Source of the DNA: Treponema sp.
GTDB taxonomy: Bacteria > Spirochaetota > Spirochaetia > Treponematales > Treponemataceae
Assembly: GCA_016296575.1 (NCBI GenBank)
Contig: JAEDJA010000051.1
Span: 1-7,072, forward strand
DNA: 7,072 nt
Reading direction: 5' to 3'
This document shows positions 1-4,743 of this stretch, one piece after another (position 1 is the stretch's first letter; the number at the start of each line of letters is the position of its first letter). A program made the position numbers and the translations under genes. The notes under the pieces are model-generated. The model saw nothing but the letters and a program-made list of their open reading frames with translations. It had not been told where the DNA came from and ran no database searches.

Positions 1-2
1 TC

Positions 3-86
3 TGGGAAAACCAGGGATATTCTTTGCGCACAAATCTTAACTACAGAAATAAATCACTTAATGATGAGATTCCTGCAGGTGAGTAA
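3..86 (+). CDS. Possible 3' end of an unidentified gene (partial)
   Basis: The reading frame is open from the window edge for 27 codons and ends at TAA 84-86. The visible residues (WENQGYSLRTNLNYRNK, ending IPAGE) are of mixed, soluble-looking composition typical of real protein. The other plus frames either stop within 40 bases or give less protein-like sequence. A weak hairpin (GTAAA/TTTAC) sits right at the stop. The product is not recognised, and so short a fragment could be chance. Only the upstream sequence outside the window could confirm it. Confidence 0.3.
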   Translation, partial: WENQGYSLRTNLNYRNKSLNDEIPAGE

Positions 87-130
87 ACCTGTTTTACCAA
101 CTACAAGTTTTATTTTAGTCGTAAATCAAG

Positions 131-217
131 GTTATACTAAACAGCTGAAATTGCGCCGTTCAGTATAACTTGTGTTTTCTTCGAAAACACTTATTTGACA
201 TGTTCGCTCTCGCGAAC
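131..217. repeat. Three consecutive intergenic hairpins
   Basis: Three inverted repeats lie almost end to end. The first pairs 131-142 with 158-169 (GTTATACT/AGTATAAC plus three more pairs after one mismatch). The second pairs 172-179 with 183-190 (GTGTTTTC/GAAAACAC) around a 3-nt loop. The third pairs 202-207 with 212-217 (GTTCGC/GCGAAC) around TCTC. They lie between the possible plus-strand gene end and the convergent acetyltransferase gene, so termination for either side is the simplest role. None has a convincing long U tract. Their stacking with a fourth hairpin at 219-262 could also reflect a degenerate intergenic repeat element. Confidence 0.6.
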
Positions 218-218
218 T

Positions 219-262
219 AATTGTAAATCCTCAGTAGTTGAAACTACTTCCGATTTACAATT
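219..262 (-). terminator. Two-part hairpin at the 3' end of the acetyltransferase gene
   Basis: The outer stem AATTGTAAATC (219-229) pairs perfectly with GATTTACAATT (252-262). After a symmetric 3-nt internal loop, the inner stem AGTAGTT (233-239) pairs with AACTACT (242-248). The structure overlaps the last codons and the stop (244-246) of the minus-strand gene, a common place for a transcript-ending or 3'-protecting hairpin. The minus strand lacks a strong U run after it, so RNA 3'-end stabilisation is as likely as intrinsic termination. Confidence 0.5.
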
Positions 263-714
263 TTAGTGAAAGCTTTCTTAAGATTTCCGTCAAATCCAAG
301 ATCTTCGTAGAACTTATGGGCTTCTGTGCGTTTGCAGTTGCTTTGTAAAATCACTTTGTAGCAGTTGTTTGCTATGGCGTCTTCGGTAGCCATTTCTATA
401 ACTTTGCGTGCCAATCCCTGTTTGCGGTAGGCGGCATCTGTAACTACATTTTCCAGAAAGCAGATGGAGCGGCCGTGGGCTGTAAGATTTGGAATAATCG
501 TTGTGAAGCAGGTGGAAACGACTTTGTTTCCGTTGGCAGTATCAACTGCGCCAAAATATTTAATGTTGGGATTTTTTGAGATTTCTTCCCACACTGGCAG
601 GGAGCCTTGGGCAGACAAATCCTTGTTGTTTTCATCCAGCTGAACGTAAAGCTCCAGTAAGGATGGCAAATCTTTTTCTGTAAGCAGACGGAATTGAATA
701 TTTGGTGCTGGCAT
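244..714 (-). CDS. GNAT family N-acetyltransferase
   Basis: The 156-residue length is typical of a single GNAT domain, a cytoplasmic fold that moves an acetyl group from acetyl-CoA to an amine. The diagnostic acetyl-CoA pyrophosphate-binding loop is R-K-Q-G-L-A at residues 97-102 (family pattern Q/R-x-x-G-x-G/A). It is preceded by the usual strand ENVVTDAAYR (88-97) and followed by a helix. The C-terminal motif B, AHKFYEDLGF (132-141), is classic. The start ATG at 712-714 has a good AAGGAG Shine-Dalgarno at 721-726 with a 6-nt spacer, and a TATATT -10-like hexamer lies at 734-739 on the minus strand. The substrate cannot be told from sequence. Small-molecule or peptide acetylation, for example amino-acid analogue detoxification, is possible. 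The gene stands alone, its end overlaps a hairpin, and its upstream side abuts the 81-bp repeat array. Confidence 0.9.
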   Translation of the reverse strand: MPAPNIQFRLLTEKDLPSLLELYVQLDENNKDLSAQGSLPVWEEISKNPNIKYFGAVDTANGNKVVSTCFTTIIPNLTAHGRSICFLENVVTDAAYRKQGLARKVIEMATEDAIANNCYKVILQSNCKRTEAHKFYEDLGFDGNLKKAFTKIVNRK

Positions 715-758
715 GTGGTACTCCTTTTTTTCTAATATATATGAAAATTATGAAATTT

Positions 759-1097
759 TCAGCAAGGGGTATACGTCTTCGTCAAGGCACGCTGACGCTT
801 AAAGCCTTGACAAATCCGTTTACCCCGCTGATGTATAAATTTTCAGCGGGGTATACGTCTTCGTCATGCACGCTGGCGCTTAAAGCCTTGACAAATCCGT
901 TTACCCCGCTGATGAATAAATTTTCAGCGGGGTATACGTCTTCGTCATGCACGCTGGCGCTTAAAGCCTTGACAAATCCGTTTACCCCGCTGATGTATAA
1001 ATTTTCAGCAGGGTATACGTCTTCGTCATGCACCCTGGCGCTTAAAGCCTTGACAAATCCGTTTACCCCGCTGATGTATAAATTTTCAGCAAGGGGT
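759..1097. repeat. 81-bp tandem repeat array, four units
   Basis: Four units start at the TATACGTCTTCG blocks near 770, 852, 933 and 1014, with periods 82, 81 and 81. The array closes with a partial copy at 1086-1097. Each unit carries a 10-bp hairpin ACCCCGCTGA/TCAGCGGGGT with an 11-nt AT-rich loop (822-831 with 843-852, 903-912 with 924-933). It is weakened by one mismatch in the third copy (984-993 with 1005-1014). The first unit alone keeps a second perfect stem, GTCAAGGC (781-788) with GCCTTGAC (804-811). Both array edges carry the same variant TCAGCAAGGGGT (759-770 and 1086-1097). Because 81 is a multiple of three, the array is open in several frames on both strands. I do not consider these frames genes: no start has a ribosome-binding site and every open frame is explained by the repeat. 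The role is unknown; a VNTR-like intergenic repeat is the plainest reading. Confidence 0.9.
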
Positions 1098-1099
1098 AT

Positions 1100-1208
1100 G
1101 GAGCAGCGCGAAGCGGCCACCGCAGGAGCGACGGTAACGGAGCGACGAGGAGGCTGATCGTTAGGGAACTGCGGAACACCCCGGTTTTTGCGTCAGCAAA
1201 AATGCTCC
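1100..1208. other. GC-rich structured stretch beside the tandem array
   Basis: The base composition changes sharply to GC-rich directly after the 81-bp array. Nested inverted repeats suggest a folded element: GGAGCA (1100-1105) with TGCTCC (1203-1208), CCGCAG (1120-1125) with CTGCGG (1169-1174), a small hairpin GCGG/CCGC (1113-1116 with 1120-1123) that competes with the previous one, and TTTTTGC/GCAAAAA (1185-1191 with 1196-1202) around GTCA. GGAGCGACG is directly repeated within it. The last hairpin is just downstream of the nuclease gene's stop and might help end its transcript. It could be a repeat-family tail or a structured RNA. No known RNA family is recognised. Confidence 0.4.
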
Positions 1209-1213
1209 TGAAT

Positions 1214-2026
1214 CTAAGCAAGATATTCCCGAGCAATATGCTCAATCTGTTTTGTGCTGAGGGGCGTATTTTTTGTTTCAAATGTGATGATGAGATTTTT
1301 GCCTGGAAAATAGCTGCTCTTCTGGTAGTCGTGGATTTTTGAAACTGCATTCTGAGCGTAGGTGGGATCATCCATCATGCCAAAGTGTTCCCATGCAAAC
1401 TCCCGGCGAGTGCGCAAATTGAGGCAGTAAAAATCCGGGTGTGCGGTGTAATTTTTGAGGCGGATGGGAAACTCGTAGCGGTAAGGAATTTCAAGGCGAG
1501 TGAGGGTGTCGGCAATGATGAGTTCGGACTTGGAGCGCACTCGGTGGCCTGTGGTGGTCTGCAAAACTGGGGCGGATGGATCAAAAGGTTTGTGATGATA
1601 TTCCACGGAAAGCCATTTAGATGAAAAATCTTTGTTGGAAAGTGTCACGGGGTGGAACAATTTTTTTCGTCCAATGTGGAGGTTGTCATAAACCTGGTGG
1701 TGGTTCTGAGCGCTGGAAAGGATGTTCTTGATTTTGGCAAGTTCCTTTTGCAGGAGTGGCAGGATTTTTTTGTTGTAGTCGGCATGGGCCAGTTGTGCGG
1801 CCTCGTGGATGTTATTTTTGCTGATGTAAGTGCCCAAAGTGTCTGCGTTCTCAGTTATTTTATAGTATTGGTAGGTGCCTTTATTAGTGGATACCCGAAG
1901 TCTGCCTTTGGGAGCCATGGAAATCTCTTTTTGCTTTTGCGAAATAAGCTGCTCAAGCTGATTTTTACGGACTAAAAGCTGTTCTGTGTATTGTTCAGGT
2001 GGTAATTCTTCGATTTTAGTTTGCAT
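1214..2026 (-). CDS. Uncharacterised PD-(D/E)XK nuclease-like protein
   Basis: This protein has 270 residues from the chosen start. Numbering from that start, the C-terminal half carries the restriction-endonuclease-like core: RSKSE with acidic E168, then the HPDF motif with D198, then FAWEHFG with E213 and H214. This gives the E...PD...E-x-H spacing of a PD-(D/E)XK nuclease core in which H replaces the usual Lys, as seen in some Vsr/DUF559-like relatives. The N-terminal half is hydrophilic and helical, with two coiled-coil-like stretches (about 15-37 and 80-105), and could bind DNA or a partner. There is no signal peptide or membrane segment. An upstream ATG at 2036-2038 would add four residues but has no ribosome-binding site, whereas ATG 2024-2026 has GGAGAGA six bases upstream. 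By eye the coding sequence is GC-richer than the pst and yitT genes, compatible with transfer. It stands alone, with a hairpin-bearing repeat array on either side. The fold call is motif-based; the target and biological role are unknown. Confidence 0.75.
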   Translation of the reverse strand: MQTKIEELPPEQYTEQLLVRKNQLEQLISQKQKEISMAPKGRLRVSTNKGTYQYYKITENADTLGTYISKNNIHEAAQLAHADYNKKILPLLQKELAKIKNILSSAQNHHQVYDNLHIGRKKLFHPVTLSNKDFSSKWLSVEYHHKPFDPSAPVLQTTTGHRVRSKSELIIADTLTRLEIPYRYEFPIRLKNYTAHPDFYCLNLRTRREFAWEHFGMMDDPTYAQNAVSKIHDYQKSSYFPGKNLIITFETKNTPLSTKQIEHIAREYLA

Positions 2027-2030
2027 TCTT

Positions 2031-2036
2031 CTCTCC
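2031..2036 (-). promoter_or_regulatory. Ribosome-binding site that sets the nuclease start
   Basis: On the minus strand GGAGAG lies with GGAG ending six bases before ATG 2024-2026, the optimal distance. The in-frame ATG at 2036-2038 overlaps this site and has only an A-rich stretch without a purine-rich site upstream of it. This supports the shorter protein. Confidence 0.6.
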
Positions 2037-2057
2037 ATTTTGTGCTGATTTTGTGAT

Positions 2058-2273
2058 ATTTACCACTCATTACGCTCTAAAATAGCAATTTGAGTGGTAA
2101 ATTTAAGTCTCCCAACGTTGGGGGCGCTCATTTAACTTGGGAAACTACCACTCAGATTAGGTAAAATGCATCATTTGAGTGGTAAAATGCCGCCTCCCGC
2201 CGCCGAAACAACCCACGCAACGAGGGAAATTACCACTCAAATCGCTTTGCAACACTAAAATGAGTGGTAATTT
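2058..2273. repeat. Array of three interrupted palindromes, 85-bp period
   Basis: TACCACTCA occurs at 2061, 2146 and 2231 and its reverse complement TGAGTGGTA at 2091, 2176 and 2261. Every pair is separated by exactly 21 bases and every unit by exactly 85. Extended perfect arms are 12, 9 and 13 bp. The 21-base loops differ from each other. Between units, CTCCC (2109, 2194) and GGGAAA (2139, 2224) recur at the same 85-bp phase, with unrelated sequence between them. After the third unit the pattern decays (CTCGG at 2279). The array lies just upstream of the nuclease-like gene. It could form hairpins in DNA or RNA, or act as an ordered set of operator half-sites. It is not a CRISPR array: the repeated part is only 9 bp and alternates orientation. 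Confidence 0.9.
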
Positions 2274-2421
2274 TCTGACTCGGCGCCCCCAACACTGAAA
2301 TTAACAATCTCACCTCATAAAAAATAATAGCACCACCACTAAAAGACAAGAAAAATAAAATCCACTAAATAAATTCCACAAAATTAAATCACAGCTTTAT
2401 GCAAAAAGATCCAAATCTTCT
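2274..2421. other. Intergenic spacer, AT-rich
   Basis: Apart from GCGCCCCCAAC at 2284-2294, which is the inverse of GTTGGGGGCGC at 2117-2127 in the palindrome array, this stretch is simple A-rich DNA with no recognisable gene or RNA. It ends in the promoter-like sequence of the next gene. Confidence 0.5.
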
Positions 2422-2427
2422 TATAAT
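2422..2427 (+). promoter_or_regulatory. -10 hexamer placed for a leaderless transcript
   Basis: A perfect TATAAT ends six bases before the ATG at 2434, so transcription would begin at or next to the A of the start codon. No Shine-Dalgarno sequence is present. The -35 region at the expected distance is poor (ATGCAA). Confidence 0.5.
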
Positions 2428-2433
2428 AAAAGC

Positions 2434-2841
2434 ATGAGTAAGTATTATAGAGTTCACACCGCAGATATTGCCTGGATTACCCAGCAGCCCCGCGGAATTT
2501 TTACAGCCATTGGTAAACTTGTGGAAGCAAAAACTTTAACAGAAGAAGAAACTGCCGAATATTGGAAAAACCGTGAATATTTTGAAAAGGTGCTGCCAGT
2601 TCCACCATTTTATGAGCAGGGAAATCCAGATCACGCAACAACCTGGTTTAAAAACACCAAAGAAGGAAATGATATTTACAATCAGATGACATTTTACCTA
2701 GCAATGGCCGCAAAATATGGATTACAGTTGTATAAAACTGAGTGCGACCAGATACCAGGTGAAATAATTTACGAAGATGATTTCCAGATTGCCGTAAAAA
2801 ATACCCCAGCAGATTTGAAAACTGTAACCAAAAAATTGTAG
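2434..2841 (+). CDS. Conserved protein of unknown function
   Basis: This is a 135-residue soluble protein with no signal peptide or membrane segment. It starts at ATG 2434 and ends at TAG 2839-2841. Visible features are an aromatic/charged N-terminal segment (YYRVHTADIAWITQQPRG, 4-21), a helical acidic stretch (TEEETAEYWKNREYFEKV, 36-53), a proline-rich VPPFYEQGNP (56-65), and an acidic C-terminal strand region PGEIIYEDDFQIAV (108-121). The even spread of such blocks looks like a compact conserved family; I recall similar unnamed proteins from clostridia, but no function is known to me. Codon use is AT-rich like the pst genes, unlike the neighbouring nuclease gene. It has its own TATAAT immediately upstream and no ribosome-binding site. 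The converging pstA gene ends 46 bases beyond, with no clear terminator between them. Confidence 0.85.
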   Translation: MSKYYRVHTADIAWITQQPRGIFTAIGKLVEAKTLTEEETAEYWKNREYFEKVLPVPPFYEQGNPDHATTWFKNTKEGNDIYNQMTFYLAMAAKYGLQLYKTECDQIPGEIIYEDDFQIAVKNTPADLKTVTKKL

Positions 2842-2887
2842 GGAAAGGCTAAATAGATTTCAATTCGCGAACTGACCGTCGCAACTT

Positions 2888-3751
2888 CTACCTTTCAATT
2901 CTCCTGGCCACAAGCTCCGCCACAGCATTAATACCTGCAACCATAACCAGCAACACTACTGCTGTAGCAAAAGCCTGCCCAGTATGCAAACCTTCCGAAC
3001 TCAGCACATACATGTGAATTGCCAGCGTTCGTCCAGATCCCATCAAATTCGCCGGCACCTGAGCCACCGTCCCCGCAGTATAAATCAAAGCAGCAGTTTC
3101 ACCTACAACACGTCCTGTAGCAAGAATAATTCCGCTTAAAATTCCAGGCATTGCACTTGGCAAAACAAGGGTAAAAACTGTACGTAGTTTTCCGGCCCCA
3201 AGACCAAAGCTTCCTTCACGAAATGAATCTGGTACTGCAAGAAAACTCTCTTCCGTTGTTCGCATGATAGTGGGTAAAATCATAATCGCTACTGTAGCTG
3301 CTCCTGCCATGAGAGAGTATCCCCAATGTAAAAATCCTACAAAAAGAAGCATACCAAAAAGGCCATAAATTATAGAAGGAATCCCTGTTAGTGTTTCTGT
3401 TGTCATTCGTACAATCTTCACAAATTGATTTCCTTTTTTTGCATATTCAGCAAGATAGATTGCACTTCCAATTCCCAGAGGGCAGGCAATTACAAGGGCC
3501 AGCAGAGTCATCACCAAAGTGTTTACCAGCGCCGGTACCACCGAACAGTTTTCCGAAGTGTATTTCCAGCTGAACAAGTCACCCCTCAAAAATGGAACTC
3601 CCTTTACCAAAATGTAGCCCAACATGAACAATAGAACTTCAATTGTAAATCCAGCACAAAGATAAACGCAACCTCTTACAAAAAGTGATTTTGTATTTCT
3701 AAAAGCATATTTTTCACTTTTGACTATTTTTTTATTATTTTCCATTTTCAT
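2888..3751 (-). CDS. pstA: Phosphate ABC transporter permease PstA
   Basis: This is one of the two inner-membrane subunits of the high-affinity phosphate importer, forming the channel with PstC. Its 287 residues match the family. About six hydrophobic segments are visible (roughly 28-50, 72-100, 122-142, 144-162, 199-225, 258-281). The cytoplasmic EAA loop that contacts the ATPase is at 178-198 (REGSFGLGAGKLR, then LVLP), followed by GRVVGETAALIYTAG (213-227), typical of PstA/PstC. PstA is preferred over PstC because of the short N-terminus and the C-terminal ending. Unlike most operons it is separated from pstC by an opposed gene. It has its own upstream phased TTAACA repeats and a TATAAC box. 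The start at 3749-3751 lacks a Shine-Dalgarno; an ATG two codons later (3743-3745) is equally possible. No pstB follows. Confidence 0.93.
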   Translation of the reverse strand: MKMENNKKIVKSEKYAFRNTKSLFVRGCVYLCAGFTIEVLLFMLGYILVKGVPFLRGDLFSWKYTSENCSVVPALVNTLVMTLLALVIACPLGIGSAIYLAEYAKKGNQFVKIVRMTTETLTGIPSIIYGLFGMLLFVGFLHWGYSLMAGAATVAIMILPTIMRTTEESFLAVPDSFREGSFGLGAGKLRTVFTLVLPSAMPGILSGIILATGRVVGETAALIYTAGTVAQVPANLMGSGRTLAIHMYVLSSEGLHTGQAFATAVVLLVMVAGINAVAELVARRIER

Positions 3752-3773
3752 AGGCTTAATTTAGAAAAGCATT

Positions 3774-3811
3774 GTTATATTTCTTGGAAGTTTTTGTTAA
3801 AATTAAGTTAA
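3774..3811 (-). promoter_or_regulatory. Pho-box-like repeats and -10 of pstA
   Basis: Read on the minus strand, TTAACT (3806-3811), TTAACA (3795-3800) and TTCCAA (3784-3789) follow one another at exactly 11-bp steps. A TATAAC -10-like hexamer sits at 3774-3779. TT(A/T/C)ACA repeats with 5-bp spacers are the PhoP-box pattern of Bacillus, and the 11-bp phase is shared with the enterobacterial PHO box. The same arrangement precedes pstS. The third repeat is degenerate, so binding strength is uncertain. Confidence 0.55.
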
Positions 3812-3877
3812 ATACTAAATCATCAGCTTTTGGGAACTTATCTTTTTTTTACTGTTTATATTCACTCAAATCAGATA

Positions 3878-3883
3878 TATATT
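3878..3883 (+). promoter_or_regulatory. -10-like hexamer of the yitT-like gene
   Basis: TATATT ends six bases before ATG 3890, the same geometry as the promoter at 2422. No Shine-Dalgarno is present. This would give a leaderless transcript. In AT-rich DNA the match may be chance. Confidence 0.35.
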
Positions 3884-3889
3884 TTAATT

Positions 3890-4738
3890 ATGAGAAAAGA
3901 AATTAGACGTTTTATTATGATTATTTTGGGTGCAGTTTTGATGGCTGTAAATATCAACACTTTTGTTCATTCGGCAAATTTAATACCAGGCGGATTTAGC
4001 GGACTTGCACTTTTAATCCAAAATATCTGTCAGAAATATTTCGGACTCAAATTACCATTTTCAATTTTAGTTTACATATTCAATATCTTTCCTATCTATA
4101 TTGGATTCAGATATATCGGCAAAAAATTTACTCTATATTCTATGATGATGATAATTGTATCCGGATTTTTAACTGATATTATTCCGGGCCTCAAAATTAC
4201 CAATGATATTTTGCTGTGTTCAATTTTTGGTGGAATTTGTAATGCCATTGCTATTAATTTTTGTTTGATAGCAGATAGCTCTTCTGGTGGTACAGATTTT
4301 ATTTCGATTTATGTTTCAGAAAAAACCGGTAAATCTGCCTGGAATTACATTTTGGCAGGTAACTTCTGTATCCTGATTGTTGCTGGTATTTTTATTAACT
4401 GGAATGTGGCTTTGTATTCAATCATCTTCCAATATGTTTCTACTCAGGTTCTCAATTTTCTTTATAGACGGTATGAAAAAATCACATTGCTGATTGTTAC
4501 CGATAAACCTGATGAAATATATAAAATTATAAAAGAACAGACCAACCATGATGCAACGGTATTTAACGGAAAGGGCTGCTATCAGGGAATAGAGCATACT
4601 TTACTATATTCCGTTGTATCTGGCTCTGAAAGTGGCAATCTTGAAAAAAAGATTCGTCTGGCAGATCCAGATGCTTTCATAAATGTAATTCGTTCCAAAT
4701 CCATAGTTGGCCGGTTCTTTAAAAGAAATCTAGAATAA
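3890..4738 (+). CDS. YitT family membrane protein (DUF161/DUF2179)
   Basis: The protein has 282 residues from ATG 3890-3892. The frame stays open to a TTG at 3830, but the extra 20 residues look like translated spacer, so the ATG is chosen. The N-terminal two thirds is membrane with about five hydrophobic segments. It holds the family's glycine motifs LIPGGFSGLA (31-40) and SSSGGTDFIS (130-139), one in each repeat of the duplicated integral-membrane unit. The C-terminal 85 residues (from about 197) form the soluble DUF2179 domain, with the pattern VTDKPDEIYKII, ATVFNGKGCYQG and DPDAFINVIRSK. The family's substrate is not established. The gene runs against the pst genes: it begins 138 bp from the divergent pstA start and stops 5 bp from the pstC stop, so it splits the pst cluster. 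Its overall composition matches its neighbours. Confidence 0.9.
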   Translation: MRKEIRRFIMIILGAVLMAVNINTFVHSANLIPGGFSGLALLIQNICQKYFGLKLPFSILVYIFNIFPIYIGFRYIGKKFTLYSMMMIIVSGFLTDIIPGLKITNDILLCSIFGGICNAIAINFCLIADSSSGGTDFISIYVSEKTGKSAWNYILAGNFCILIVAGIFINWNVALYSIIFQYVSTQVLNFLYRRYEKITLLIVTDKPDEIYKIIKEQTNHDATVFNGKGCYQGIEHTLLYSVVSGSESGNLEKKIRLADPDAFINVIRSKSIVGRFFKRNLE

Positions 4739-4743
4739 GGGTA

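Noticed and set aside
801..1080. TTGACA and TATAAA in every 81-bp unit as tandem promoters
   Set aside because: The spacing is 21 bases (or 19 to an alternative hexamer), too long for a standard promoter, and the -10-like part is the loop of the hairpin.
782..1120. Open frame on the minus strand across the same array
   Set aside because: Same explanation: it mirrors the tandem repeat, begins in the GC-rich tail and has no initiation signal.
702..1157. Long open frame on the plus strand across the 81-bp array (27-residue protein repeats)
   Set aside because: The frame is open only because the DNA repeat length is a multiple of three; there is no ribosome-binding site, its start lies inside the acetyltransferase gene, and the opposite strand is equally open.
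1385..1975. Plus-strand open frames inside the nuclease gene
   Set aside because: They are antisense shadows of the nuclease coding sequence and have no recognisable domains or initiation signals.
2058..2273. CRISPR array
   Set aside because: The conserved arms are only 9 bp and alternate in orientation, spacing alternates between 21 and 46 bases, and no cas gene is nearby.
2100..2300. Integron attC sites (CCCAAC/GTTGGG motifs)
   Set aside because: The core consensus RYYYAAC/GTTRRRY is not met at its outer positions, there is no integrase gene in the window, and the genes are not arranged as cassettes.
3830..3889. TTG start giving a 20-residue longer YitT-like protein
   Set aside because: It has no ribosome-binding site, the added residues lack family character, and the stretch contains the putative -10 box of the downstream ATG.
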